Counted from the stretch's first letter, positions 8,552 to 16,851 are shown. The stretch: DNA of 64,000 nt from Bacillus cereus ATCC 14579 (GCF_000007825.1 NC_004722.1:3760501-3824500), one strand, 5' to 3'. Program-made: numbers and translations. The notes: generated from the letters alone by a model not told the origin.

Positions 8552-8755
8552 CTAAAAGGTTATTTTCTGACCGGGCTCAAACTCTAAATAGTGAAGTGGG
8601 TCCGTACTTAGCACACGTACAATAGAATAACATCCATGTTCCTCTTCAGAAACCATTAATTCCACACCATTTATATTTACAACTTTTTGACTTTCACATT
8701 GTGAATAATCGACCGGATACACAAGTTGCTCTGGCATAATTGTATATAAAATCAT
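8552..8755 (-). CDS. ylzJ: Small conserved protein YlzJ
   Basis: This 67-residue protein begins M-I-L-Y-T-I-M-P and matches the YlzJ-like family found between tepA and spoIIIE in Bacillus. No catalytic motif, signal peptide or membrane segment is visible; two cysteines occur mid-protein. Its start overlaps the tepA stop by four bases (ATG within the end of tepA), so the two are translationally coupled. The function is unknown in the family as far as I know; conservation of this pairing suggests a role tied to TepA, but that is only a contextual guess. A hairpin terminator follows. Confidence 0.88.
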   Translation of the reverse strand: MILYTIMPEQLVYPVDYSQCESQKVVNINGVELMVSEEEHGCYSIVRVLSTDPLHYLEFEPGQKITF

Positions 8756-9501
8756 TGTAGCATTGTCCCTTCTGTACTATCTTCCGCACGAACATCTATT
8801 AATTCGTTTAATTTTCGAATCGCATTTCCAATACCGCCGACATCATCTATAAGACCGTACTTTACTGCATCCCCACCAATTACATTCGTCCCAATATCTC
8901 GCGTTAAATTTCCTTTCGCAAACATAAGCTCTTTAAAACGATCTTCTGTTACTTTCGAGTGCTTCGTCACAAAACGAATGACTCTTTCTTGCATCTTATC
9001 CAAATACTCAAATGTTTGTGGCACACCTATGACAAGACCTGTTAAACGAATTGGATGAATTGTCATCGTCGCAGTTTCCGCAATAAACGAATAGTCAGTA
9101 GAAACAGCAATCGGTACACCGATGGAATGTCCCCCACCTAAAACTAGAGATACTGTTGGTTTTGAAAGTGAAGCTACCATTTCAGAAATTGCTAGCCCAG
9201 CTTCAACGTCACCTCCAACTGTATTTAATATTAAAAGCAAACCTTCAATTTTCGGATTTTGTTCAATCGCAACAATTTGCGGAATGATATGCTCATATTT
9301 TGTTGTTTTATTTTGCGGTGGTAATTGAACATGACCTTCCACTTGTCCGATAATCGTTAAACAATGAATACGTGATTCATTCATCTGTGGTACATTTGTC
9401 TGTCCAAGCTGTTGAATTTTTTCAACTATTGAAGCCTCTTTTCCAGCTTCTTTTGGCTCAGCTTCTTTTTCTTCATTTGTATATCGATCACGTTCTGTCA
9501 T
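8752..9501 (-). CDS. tepA: ClpP-like serine peptidase TepA (YmfB)
   Basis: The 249-residue protein has a polar N-terminal extension (residues 1-45) followed by a ClpP/crotonase fold. The nucleophile lies in G-G-G-H-S-I-G-V-P and the catalytic histidine in T-M-T-I-H-P-I-R, the same order as ClpP, while the loop for Clp ATPase docking is not obvious. In B. subtilis TepA is linked to export of germination proteins and degradation of small acid-soluble spore proteins (from memory of the literature). It lacks a signal peptide, so it is probably cytosolic. It precedes ylzJ with overlap and follows the rnjB terminator, so it likely has its own promoter. Confidence 0.9.
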   Translation of the reverse strand: MTERDRYTNEEKEAEPKEAGKEASIVEKIQQLGQTNVPQMNESRIHCLTIIGQVEGHVQLPPQNKTTKYEHIIPQIVAIEQNPKIEGLLLILNTVGGDVEAGLAISEMVASLSKPTVSLVLGGGHSIGVPIAVSTDYSFIAETATMTIHPIRLTGLVIGVPQTFEYLDKMQERVIRFVTKHSKVTEDRFKELMFAKGNLTRDIGTNVIGGDAVKYGLIDDVGGIGNAIRKLNELIDVRAEDSTEGTMLQ

Positions 9502-9574
9502 TTCGCATCCCCTTTCACTCGTATATAACTATTATTTCTTAAGTTATAAATTTCATTCGATAGGGTTAAAAAGA

Positions 9575-9604
9575 AAAAAGATCACCCATAAGGGTGATCT
9601 TTTT
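9575..9604 (-). terminator. Terminator after rnjB
   Basis: AAAAAGAUCACCC and GGGUGAUCUUUUU form a strong stem with a U-run, overlapping the rnjB stop codon. Symmetric arms mean it could also act on the opposite strand. Confidence 0.9.
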
Positions 9605-11273
9605 ATACTTCCATAATAATCGGTAAAATCATAGGTTTTCTCTTTGTCTCTTCGTACAAGAACTGTCCTAATAATTCACGAATATTTTGTTTTAACATTG
9701 ACCATTCAATTGAATATTCTTTAATTGACTGCTCAACAATCATACGTACAATCTCTGTAGATCGTTCAATTAACGCTTCTGATTCACGAACATATACGAA
9801 ACCACGTGAAATGATTTCTGGGCCAGAGATAATTTTCTTTTCATCTTTACCAAGCGTTACAACAACTACTAGTATTCCATCTTGAGATAACATCTTTCTA
9901 TCTCGAAGAACGATATTACCAACGTCACCTACACCTAATCCATCAATTAAAACATTACCAGCTTGTACTTTACCGACTAAGTTTGCTTCATCGTCACCAA
10001 AAGCAATTACATCGCCTTTTTCTACGATAAAGATATTTTCTCTTGTAATACCTACATCTTCAGCTAAATATGCATGTGCTTTTTGCATACGGAACTCACC
10101 ATGTACGGGTACAAAGTACTTTGGTTTCATTAAATTTAACATTAATTTTAATTCTTCTTGGCTACCGTGACCTGACACGTGAACTTTTCGTTCGCCGTAA
10201 TAAACAACTTCAGCTCCAGCTCTAAATAACAAATCAATAATTTTTGATACAGATATTTCATTACCCGGAATTGGCGAAGCAGCAATGATAACAGTATCAC
10301 CTTTACGAATTGAAATTTGCTTATGCGCTTGTTTTGCCATTCTAGATAGAGCAGCCATCGGTTCACCTTGACTACCTGTCGTTAAAATAGCTACCTTTTT
10401 CTCTGGGAAGTTGTCTACTTCTTGTAATGAAATAACCATACCTTCTGGAACATCTAAATAACCAAGACGTCTTGCAATGTCTACTACTTTCACCATACTA
10501 CGTCCTACTACTGCTACTTTTCGCCCTGTTTCAGCAGCAGCATCAAATACTTGTTGAATACGATGTACATTCGATGCAAATGAAGCAACGATAATGCGAC
10601 CTTCTGCGCCGTAGAACACTTTAGAGATTTCTACACCAACTTCTTTTTCTGAACCTGTATAGCCTGGGCGCTCTGCGTTTGTACTATCAGATAATAAGCA
10701 AAGTACGCCTTCATTTCCGATTTGTGCCATTTTACCAAGGTCTGCTCCACTATTTCCAATTGGAGTTTGATCGAATTTAAAGTCTCCCGTATATACGACT
10801 GCACCTTTTGATGTATGGAAACAAACGCCAACAGAATCCGGAATACTATGTGTCGTTCCGAAGAATGACACCGTTGTAGTGTTAAATTCTACTGTTAAAT
10901 TTGAATCGATTGTTTTTAGGTCTACACGGCCTAACATGCCCGCTTCACCAAGTTTTTCTTGTATAAGTCCTACTGTTAATTTCGTTGCATAGACTGGAAT
11001 AGATAATTTACGAAGTACATACACAATTCCACCAATATGATCTTCATGACCGTGAGTAATAAATAAACCTTTTACTCGCTCTTGATTTTCCACTAAATAT
11101 GTAATATCAGGAATAACGATATCAATTCCAAACATTTCATCTCCCGGGAACATTAACCCTGCATCTACGATAAAGATTTCAGAATCAATTTCAACACAGT
11201 ACATGTTTTTCCCGATTTCACCTACTCCACCAAGAGCAAATACTTTAACAGACTCATTCTCTTTTCTCTTCAT
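9603..11273 (-). CDS. rnjB: Ribonuclease J2
   Basis: The 556-residue protein belongs to the beta-CASP metallo-beta-lactamase RNases. The zinc motif H-G-H-E-D-H-I-G-G lies near residues 74-82, followed by T-G-D-F-K-F-D, the beta-CASP motif region S-G-H-G-S-Q-E-E-L near 369, and P-V-H-G-E-F-R-M. It closely resembles B. subtilis RnjB (555 residues, recalled), including the ending P-I-I-M-E-V. It partners RNase J1 in mRNA decay and processing. Unlike B. subtilis RnjB, which has H-G-H-D-E-N, the metal motif here is fully canonical, so this copy may be more active; that is inference. The start codon has only a weak AGG nearby because a 146-bp element separates it from a strong ribosome site. Confidence 0.94.
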   Translation of the reverse strand: MKRKENESVKVFALGGVGEIGKNMYCVEIDSEIFIVDAGLMFPGDEMFGIDIVIPDITYLVENQERVKGLFITHGHEDHIGGIVYVLRKLSIPVYATKLTVGLIQEKLGEAGMLGRVDLKTIDSNLTVEFNTTTVSFFGTTHSIPDSVGVCFHTSKGAVVYTGDFKFDQTPIGNSGADLGKMAQIGNEGVLCLLSDSTNAERPGYTGSEKEVGVEISKVFYGAEGRIIVASFASNVHRIQQVFDAAAETGRKVAVVGRSMVKVVDIARRLGYLDVPEGMVISLQEVDNFPEKKVAILTTGSQGEPMAALSRMAKQAHKQISIRKGDTVIIAASPIPGNEISVSKIIDLLFRAGAEVVYYGERKVHVSGHGSQEELKLMLNLMKPKYFVPVHGEFRMQKAHAYLAEDVGITRENIFIVEKGDVIAFGDDEANLVGKVQAGNVLIDGLGVGDVGNIVLRDRKMLSQDGILVVVVTLGKDEKKIISGPEIISRGFVYVRESEALIERSTEIVRMIVEQSIKEYSIEWSMLKQNIRELLGQFLYEETKRKPMILPIIMEV

Positions 11274-11280
11274 GTTGTTG

Positions 11281-11426
11281 CCTGGTTTAAAAATCTTGCA
11301 AACACTGATTTCACTAAAATTGCAGAGACACCAGGGGAAACTCTACAACCACCATATTTTCACCGTCCAAGACGAATGTCCTTACCGTTATGCGATATCA
11401 TGTCCTTGTTTATTTTTTAAACCAGG
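11281..11426 (-). repeat. 146-bp inverted-repeat-bounded element in the rnjB 5' UTR
   Basis: The two ends are a 13-bp perfect inverted repeat (CCTGGTTTAAAAA at each end on opposite strands), enclosing about 120 bases that can form further stems, for example GUAGAG with CUCUGC. The element ends 7 bases before the rnjB ATG. A strong ribosome site GAGAGGTGA (11437-11429) lies 2 bases beyond the other end; deleting the element would leave it 9 bases from the ATG. This looks like insertion of a small structured repeat, perhaps one of the B. cereus group bcr-type repeats, or a regulatory RNA whose basal stem bridges ribosome site and start. No clear target duplication is visible. Confidence 0.6.
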
Positions 11427-11609
11427 TTTCACCTCTCTTTCATTATATAAATCAAATATCTTATTCGATATGATATGAAAATTTAATTAAATTATAATTT
11501 TTCCCAATTTTGCTAAGCATACCCGTACTAAGCTACTTAGCCATATTATACCTGATACAAGAAATAGAACACAAGTTAAATCGTGCGAAAGAAAGAGGAA
11601 AAGAACGGA

Positions 11610-11741
11610 ATGACAACAAAAGTATCGAACGTATTTCCTTTATATTTACTCCGATTTTATACTCCATATTATTTTGAAGAACTAGCCATACATACGCTAA
11701 ATTCATTTCATAATAGGGAGTTTCAAGATTTATTTTTCTAG
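11610..11741 (+). CDS. Possible 43-residue small protein (plus strand)
   Basis: An ATG-started frame of 43 codons begins M-T-T-K-V-S-N-V-F-P-L-Y and ends F-Q-D-L-F-F. An AGAGG lies about 12 bases upstream, a slightly long spacing. The product is rich in aromatic residues and has no recognisable domain or clear membrane helix. It would be the only plus-strand gene here. I see no convincing promoter. It may be a real small gene or chance; only comparison of this interval between B. cereus group genomes for synonymous-site bias would tell. Confidence 0.25.
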   Translation: MTTKVSNVFPLYLLRFYTPYYFEELAIHTLNSFHNREFQDLFF

Positions 11742-11777
11742 AATCCAACAAAAACACTTACAAAATGGAGTTTTTTT

Positions 11778-11864
11778 ATGAATTACGTCACATTTGAGGG
11801 GATTTCTCTAAAAACAGACACCGTAGTTTATTACGTTTATGCCATAATATCTATCATTTTTTGA
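11778..11864 (+). CDS. Possible 28-residue small protein (plus strand)
   Basis: A short ATG frame follows GGAG with 7-base spacing, a good ribosome site. The product begins M-N-Y-V-T-F-E-G and ends in a hydrophobic run V-V-Y-Y-V-Y-A-I-I-S-I-I-F that could be a membrane helix. It lies 37 bases after the other plus-strand frame. No homologue is recognised and the length is near what chance allows in A+T-rich DNA, so confidence is low. Confidence 0.2.
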   Translation: MNYVTFEGISLKTDTVVYYVYAIISIIF

Positions 11865-11973
11865 CTCAGTTAAAGGGGTACGATTATTTTCTTATACACA
11901 TAATGAAGAAGCGATTAATATTCTTATAAGAACACATATAAGTAAGAAAAAGAGGAAAAGATTTGCATATAAT

Positions 11974-12009
11974 AAAAAATGACCTAGTTCTACACTAGGT
12001 CATTTTTTA
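11974..12009 (-). terminator. Terminator after dapA
   Basis: AAAAAAUGACCUAG and CUAGGUCAUUUUUU form a long stem with A and U tracts, so it should work in both directions. It closes the asd-dapG-dapA unit. Confidence 0.92.
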
Positions 12010-12888
12010 TTAACGAGGGATAGATTGCATTACAGATTGTAACGTTACTCTTTCTTCTTCTGTTAATGGAAGAAGTGGTAAACGTACAGAACCTACATCT
12101 AATCCAACCATTTGTAACGCTGTTTTTACTGGAGTTGGACTTGGCGCCATAAATAATGAATCAGTTACTCTTACAAGTAATTGATGTAATTTTTGTGCCT
12201 TCTTAAATTCTCCTGCTTGAAATGCTGTAATCATTTCTTGCATTTCGTTTCCGATAACATGAGAGGCTACCGAAACGATACCTTTCGCTCCAACTGCCAT
12301 AGCTGGTAACGTTAAACCGTCATCACCGCTGTATACCGCAAAGTCGTCCGCTGTTTTTTCAATGATTTCTGTCATTGTTAACACATCGCCGCCGGCATCT
12401 TTAATAGCAACAATGTTTTCTATTTCTGATAAACGAACAACTGTATCAACGGAGATTTGTACAATAGATCGTCCTGGAACGTTATATAGCATAACCGGAA
12501 GCGGCGTGCTTTCAGCAATTGCTTTAAAATGCTGATACATTCCTTCTTGACTCGGTTTGTTATAATACGGTGCTACTAGCATTACTGCATCCACACCAAC
12601 TTCTGTTGCCTTTTTAGTTAAGTCAATAGAAGCATGCGTATTATTGCTACCTGTTCCAGCGATTACGGGCACTCTTTTATCGACAACAGATACGACATGG
12701 CGATATAACGCTACTTTCTCTTCTGAAGTTAATGTAGGAGATTCTCCTGTCGTTCCTCCTACCACGATTGCTGTTGTACCGTTATCAATTAAATAATTTA
12801 CCAATTTCGTTGTCTTTGCAAAATCGATATTCCCGTTTATATCAAACGGTGTTACCATCGCGGTTGCAATTGTCCCAAAATCTATCAT
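12010..12888 (-). CDS. dapA: 4-hydroxy-tetrahydrodipicolinate synthase
   Basis: The 292-residue cytosolic enzyme condenses pyruvate with aspartate semialdehyde, the entry to diaminopimelate, lysine and dipicolinate. The family features are plain: G-G-T-T-G-E-S near residues 44-50, the Tyr of M-L-Y-N-V-P-G-R near 133-140 and the Schiff-base lysine in I-V-A-I-K-D-A-G-G-D near 163. The length is typical. The ATG follows AAGGAGTGA. It lies 11 bases after dapG in one unit with asd and dapG, so all three steps feeding cell-wall and spore precursors are made together. A strong terminator follows. Confidence 0.96.
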   Translation of the reverse strand: MIDFGTIATAMVTPFDINGNIDFAKTTKLVNYLIDNGTTAIVVGGTTGESPTLTSEEKVALYRHVVSVVDKRVPVIAGTGSNNTHASIDLTKKATEVGVDAVMLVAPYYNKPSQEGMYQHFKAIAESTPLPVMLYNVPGRSIVQISVDTVVRLSEIENIVAIKDAGGDVLTMTEIIEKTADDFAVYSGDDGLTLPAMAVGAKGIVSVASHVIGNEMQEMITAFQAGEFKKAQKLHQLLVRVTDSLFMAPSPTPVKTALQMVGLDVGSVRLPLLPLTEEERVTLQSVMQSIPR

Positions 12889-12899
12889 GGTCTCACTCC

Positions 12900-14132
12900 T
12901 TATTGTTCCAGTTGCTTTTCTTTTGAAAGCTCAAACGCACTATGTAATGCATTTACAGCCTCCACTAAATCAGTTTCTTTTACAAGAACCCAAATTGTTG
13001 TATGACTATCTGCCGATTGCAGGATTTGAATACCTTTTTCCGCTAAAGCTGTAACGATTTTCGCAGTAACCCCTGGGTATCCTGCCATTCCAGCCCCAAC
13101 GATAGATACTTTCGCACAATGTTCTGTCACAATTGGCTCATATCCGAGGTTCTGTAATAATTTAACTGCATGACTTGATACATTATCACTCACCGTATAT
13201 GCTACGCCAGTAGGTGAAATATTAATTAAATCAACACTTATTCCTTCGTTCGCCATCTCTTTAAACACATGTTGTTGCAAATCATATGCCGTTTCTTTTG
13301 CAAGCACTTTAATTTGCGTTACGTTTGATACGTGGGCAATGCCTGTAACAGGACGTTCTTCTACATCACGACCTCTTGTAGCACCGTCATATGCTGAAAT
13401 AAGCGTACCTTCACTATCAGAATACGTAGAACGTACACGAAGTGGCACTTTTGCATGCATCGCAATTTCAACTGCACGTGGATGAACGACTTTCGCACCT
13501 TGATAAGCCATGTTACAAATTTCGTTATACGTTACAGTTTGAAGATGACGTGCATCTTTTACAATACGAGGATCCGCAGTCATAACACCTTCTACATCAG
13601 TGAATATATCGATGTATTCAGCATGAAGTGCAACACCTAATGCTGAAGCTGAAGTATCACTACCTCCGCGTCCAAGTGTTGTCGTATCACCTTTTTTCGT
13701 TTGTCCCTGGAATCCTGTAACGACGATTACATCTACATTTTCTAACTCTTCATGTATACGATCGCAATTCATTTCAATAATCTTTGCATTCGTAAAGTCA
13801 TCATTCGTTACAAAACCAGCTTGTGCACCATTTAATGCTGCTGCTTTTATACCGTTCTCATTCAACATATTAGAGAAAACAATTGCAGAGATTAACTCTC
13901 CACACGATAATAATAAATCTTGCTCACGCTTAGAAATAGTAGATTCCTCTTGATTTACAAGACTTAATAACGTATCCGTTGCATATGGTTCACCTTTACG
14001 GCCCATAGCAGATACGACAGTAACTACTTTATAACCAGCAGCTAATGATTTTTTTATATGATGAAGCGCATGCTTACGTCCATTGTCATCACGTACTGAT
14101 GTGCCACCAAATTTTTGAACAATTATTTTCAT
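12900..14132 (-). CDS. dapG: Aspartokinase I (diaminopimelate-sensitive)
   Basis: This 410-residue kinase phosphorylates aspartate, the first step of the aspartate family pathway. The N-terminus I-V-Q-K-F-G-G-T-S-V is the kinase signature, T-T-L-G-R-G-G-S-D-T-S-A near residue 150 is the second, and two ACT-like regulatory regions fill the last 150 residues. Position between asd and dapA is that of dapG, the isozyme inhibited by diaminopimelate in B. subtilis; sensitivity here is inferred. I chose the ATG at 14132, which follows AGAAGGTG; the in-frame GTG nine bases upstream lies inside that ribosome site. Confidence 0.93.
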   Translation of the reverse strand: MKIIVQKFGGTSVRDDNGRKHALHHIKKSLAAGYKVVTVVSAMGRKGEPYATDTLLSLVNQEESTISKREQDLLLSCGELISAIVFSNMLNENGIKAAALNGAQAGFVTNDDFTNAKIIEMNCDRIHEELENVDVIVVTGFQGQTKKGDTTTLGRGGSDTSASALGVALHAEYIDIFTDVEGVMTADPRIVKDARHLQTVTYNEICNMAYQGAKVVHPRAVEIAMHAKVPLRVRSTYSDSEGTLISAYDGATRGRDVEERPVTGIAHVSNVTQIKVLAKETAYDLQQHVFKEMANEGISVDLINISPTGVAYTVSDNVSSHAVKLLQNLGYEPIVTEHCAKVSIVGAGMAGYPGVTAKIVTALAEKGIQILQSADSHTTIWVLVKETDLVEAVNALHSAFELSKEKQLEQ

Positions 14133-14155
14133 ATTTTGCACCTTCTCTTAGCCGT

Positions 14156-15202
14156 TTACACTAATTGTAATTTTACTAAGCGCTCTGCAATTTGAACAGA
14201 ATTCCATGCAGCGCCTTTTAATAAGTTATCAGATACGACCCAAAGATGGAATCCTTTATCGTTATTTAAATCTTTACGGATTCTTCCAACGAATACTTCG
14301 TTTTTACCTACTGCAGTAGCTGGCATTGGATATAACTGCTCTTCTGGATTATCTTGTAGAACAATACCTTCCGCATTTGCAAGTAAGCTCTTTAATTCTG
14401 CTACTGTTACGCCTTCTTTTTCTACTTCGATGTAAACAGACTCAGAGTGTCCTGATACAACTGGTAAACGTACACATGTTGCCGCTACTTCTAATTCAGG
14501 CATATGCATAATTTTTTTCGTTTCGTTAATCATTTTCATTTCTTCAAACGTAAATCCATTATCTTGGAATTTATCAATCTGTGGAATCGCATTAAAAGCA
14601 ATTGGGAAATGCTTCTTATCACCTGATACAGGAAGAACATTTGCCTTAACTTCTTCGCCATTTAAGATTGCTTGTGATTGTTCATGCAGTTCTTCAATAG
14701 CTGCCGCACCAGCACCTGATACAGCTTGATATGTGGAAACGATTACTCGTTTTAAACCATATTGCTGACGAACTGGCTCAAGAGCTACTACCATTTGAAT
14801 TGTAGAACAGTTTGGATTTGCAATAATACCATTATGTTCTTTTAAGTCGTTTTCATTTACTTCAGGTACAACAAGTGGCACGTTTTCTGTCATACGGAAT
14901 GCACTTGTATTATCAACAACAATCGCACCGCGTTTTGCTGCTTCTGGCGCTAATTGTTTCGATACAGATCCACCAGCACTAAATAGTGCAATATCTACTC
15001 CTTCAAAGCTTTCAGGAGTTGCCTCTTGAACTGTAAATTCTTCGCCTTTAAATACAAGTTTCTTACCTGCAGATCGTTTAGATGAAAGTAACGTTAATTT
15101 CCCGATTGGAAATTCTCGTTTCTCTAAAGTATTTAACATTTGTTCACCAACTGCGCCGGTTGCTCCAACTACAGCGACATGAAAAGTTTTTTGCTTTTCC
15201 AT
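14156..15202 (-). CDS. asd: Aspartate-semialdehyde dehydrogenase
   Basis: The 348-residue enzyme reduces aspartyl phosphate to aspartate semialdehyde with NADPH. It shows the dinucleotide motif G-A-T-G-A-V-G-E-Q-M near the N-terminus, the catalytic cysteine in N-P-N-C-S-T-I-Q near residue 129 and the active-site region C-V-R-L-P-V-V-S-G-H-S. Length is typical. The ATG at 15202 follows AAAGGGG with 8-base spacing; the GTG before it is less likely. It is first in the asd-dapG-dapA unit, behind a good promoter and a hairpin in the leader. The product feeds both cell wall and, through dpaAB just upstream, dipicolinate. Confidence 0.95.
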   Translation of the reverse strand: MEKQKTFHVAVVGATGAVGEQMLNTLEKREFPIGKLTLLSSKRSAGKKLVFKGEEFTVQEATPESFEGVDIALFSAGGSVSKQLAPEAAKRGAIVVDNTSAFRMTENVPLVVPEVNENDLKEHNGIIANPNCSTIQMVVALEPVRQQYGLKRVIVSTYQAVSGAGAAAIEELHEQSQAILNGEEVKANVLPVSGDKKHFPIAFNAIPQIDKFQDNGFTFEEMKMINETKKIMHMPELEVAATCVRLPVVSGHSESVYIEVEKEGVTVAELKSLLANAEGIVLQDNPEEQLYPMPATAVGKNEVFVGRIRKDLNNDKGFHLWVVSDNLLKGAAWNSVQIAERLVKLQLV

Positions 15203-15247
15203 CACTATGCCCCTTTCTAGATACCAATCCTTCTATAACTTAGAATC

Positions 15248-15272
15248 AGAAGGAGTATACAATACCCCTTCT
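15248..15272 (-). other. Stable hairpin in the asd leader
   Basis: Two 11-base arms (AGAAGGGGUAU and AUACUCCUUCU, one G-U pair) enclose a 3-base loop, about 27 nt after the predicted -10 box. No U-run follows, so it is not a normal terminator. A 5' hairpin of this kind may protect the mRNA from decay. Confidence 0.6.
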
Positions 15273-15298
15273 AATCTTAATAACGTTAATTTTATCAT

Positions 15299-15328
15299 AT
15301 TCTACAGTAAGAATGATGGTTTCATCAA
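15299..15328 (-). promoter_or_regulatory. Candidate sigma-A promoter of asd-dapG-dapA
   Basis: TTGATG (15328-15323), an 18-base spacer and TAGAAT (15304-15299) lie just after the dpaB stop codon, letting vegetative cells express asd apart from the sporulation genes upstream. Confidence 0.6.
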
Positions 15329-15352
15329 AAATTGTCCGTTTTTTTTCGTTTT

Positions 15353-15952
15353 TTAATTCATATATCTGAATTTTTCTACGACCACCGGTTGCAATTGCTT
15401 CCCTTGCAGCGCTTCTAATACTGTATCTTCCAGTAACTCCATACGAGCTACCATTGAGTTCGGTTTTTTCTCTGGCGCATCTTGACCGAATGGGACGAAG
15501 TAGATGTTTTTTGTTGCCATTAGGCGCATGAGATTTACCCCATTTAATCCTAAAGCATCATTCGTCGAAACCGCCAATACGACAGGCTTGCCATTTCTTA
15601 GCGTCGCTTTTGCTGCCATTAGTACTGGAGAATCTGTCATTGCATTTGCAAATTTACTCATAGAATTTCCTGTTAAAGGAGCGATTACCATGCAGTCTAA
15701 TGGAATTTTAGGTCCAAGTGGCTCTGCTCCAACAATTGAATTAATTGCTTTAAAACCTGTTATTTCTTCAATCTTCTTAATCCACTCTGCTCCTTCTCCA
15801 AATCTAGTATTTGTTGATTGAACAGTGTATGAAACAACAGGACGTACTTCTGCTCCTTCAGCAATTAATTTTTCTAAGTGCGGCATAACTTCCTCATACG
15901 TACAATGTGAACCTGTAAATCCGAAACCAATTCGTTTCCCCTTCAAACTCAT
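15353..15952 (-). CDS. dpaB: Dipicolinate synthase subunit B
   Basis: The 199-residue flavoprotein-like subunit (SpoVFB) works with DpaA to make dipicolinic acid in the mother cell for export to the forespore core. The N-terminus has K-R-I-G-F-G-F-T-G-S-H-C and the middle has V-I-A-P-L-T-G-N-S-M-S-K-F-A-N, the flavin-binding motifs of the HFCD flavoprotein family. The ATG overlaps the dpaA stop (ATGA), giving coupled synthesis of the two subunits. Length is typical. The shared sigma-K promoter lies upstream of dpaA. Confidence 0.95.
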   Translation of the reverse strand: MSLKGKRIGFGFTGSHCTYEEVMPHLEKLIAEGAEVRPVVSYTVQSTNTRFGEGAEWIKKIEEITGFKAINSIVGAEPLGPKIPLDCMVIAPLTGNSMSKFANAMTDSPVLMAAKATLRNGKPVVLAVSTNDALGLNGVNLMRLMATKNIYFVPFGQDAPEKKPNSMVARMELLEDTVLEALQGKQLQPVVVEKFRYMN

Positions 15953-16851
15953 TTCTTTTCCTCCTCCTTTGCGATTGCATCTGCTGCTAATAACTGAGAA
16001 AGAACATTTGCTAAGATTTGCCCAGCCGTTTTTGGGGCAACAATACCTGGTAATCCAGGTGCTAGCAATGCTTTGACTCCTCTTTTTTCTGCATATCTAA
16101 AGTCGGTACCGCCTGGTTTAGAAGCTAAATCAATCACTAACGTATGAGCTGGCATTTTTGCAATAACATTCGCTGTTACAACGAGGTGCGGAATCGTATT
16201 AATTACAATATCGATATTTCCTACTTCTTTCTCTATGTCTTGCATATGAAAAGGAGAAAACATCATTTCTGTAATACGTGCAATATGTTCAGATCGTCTT
16301 GCTCCAACTTTGACATGGGCTCCTAATGATTGAAATGCTCTCGCAACACTCATTCCTGTTCTACCAAATCCTAGAACCATTACATTGGACCCATGAATTG
16401 TATAGTCGGTATGTTGAATTACCATCATTAATGTACCTTCTACCGTTGGAATAGAATTGTATATTGCTACATCATCACGATCAAATAATTTAACAAGTTT
16501 TCGGTTCGTAGTAGATACGAGATTTTCCAAGTAAGGTGTACCAATACCTGAATATATAGTAAAGTGTTCTGGTGTATTTTCAATTTGTTCTTTCGTTATT
16601 GAAACTTTTTCATTTGAAAAAATAGTATCTACTTCTCCTTTGGCATTTGTACCGGCAACCGGCAAAATAATTGCGTCTACAGAAGTGAAATCTAAATTTT
16701 GTATACTTTCTTTTGCTGCCCCTGTGAAACCATGATCTAACTGATCAAAACCTATCAAAGAAAGTTTCGCATCCAATTCAACTAGCTTACGAATTACTTC
16801 TAGCTGCCTTGCATCTCCTCCTATGACAGCAATATGCATCTCAGTCAACAT
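15949..16851 (-). CDS. dpaA: Dipicolinate synthase subunit A
   Basis: This 300-residue Rossmann-fold subunit (SpoVFA) oxidises the dihydrodipicolinate-related intermediate made from the dapA product. It starts M-L-T-E-M-H-I-A-V-I-G-G-D-A-R-Q like the B. subtilis protein, has an N-terminal dipicolinate synthase domain and a second nucleotide site V-M-V-L-G-F-G-R-T-G-M-S near residue 155. The ending G-L-P-G-I-V-A-P-K-T-A-G-Q-I is characteristic. The ATG follows AAGGTG with a 9-base spacer. It overlaps dpaB and is preceded by a sequence matching the mother-cell sigma-K promoter pattern, fitting its late sporulation role. Confidence 0.95.
   Translation of the reverse strand: MLTEMHIAVIGGDARQLEVIRKLVELDAKLSLIGFDQLDHGFTGAAKESIQNLDFTSVDAIILPVAGTNAKGEVDTIFSNEKVSITKEQIENTPEHFTIYSGIGTPYLENLVSTTNRKLVKLFDRDDVAIYNSIPTVEGTLMMVIQHTDYTIHGSNVMVLGFGRTGMSVARAFQSLGAHVKVGARRSEHIARITEMMFSPFHMQDIEKEVGNIDIVINTIPHLVVTANVIAKMPAHTLVIDLASKPGGTDFRYAEKRGVKALLAPGLPGIVAPKTAGQILANVLSQLLAADAIAKEEEKK

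Larger units (their letters stand above)
11427..12009. other. Intergenic region between dapA and the rnjB leader
   Basis: About 580 A+T-rich bases that are unusually long for this compact region. It holds the displaced rnjB ribosome site (11429-11437), two possible short plus-strand reading frames listed separately, and the dapA terminator. A 74-codon minus-strand frame at 11533-11757 has no ribosome site and an unconvincing composition. No known riboswitch or RNA gene is recognisable. Confidence 0.6.

Noticed and set aside
11533..11757. A 74-codon minus-strand frame between dapA and rnjB
   Set aside because: It starts at GTG with no ribosome site, has poor composition and no recognisable motif.
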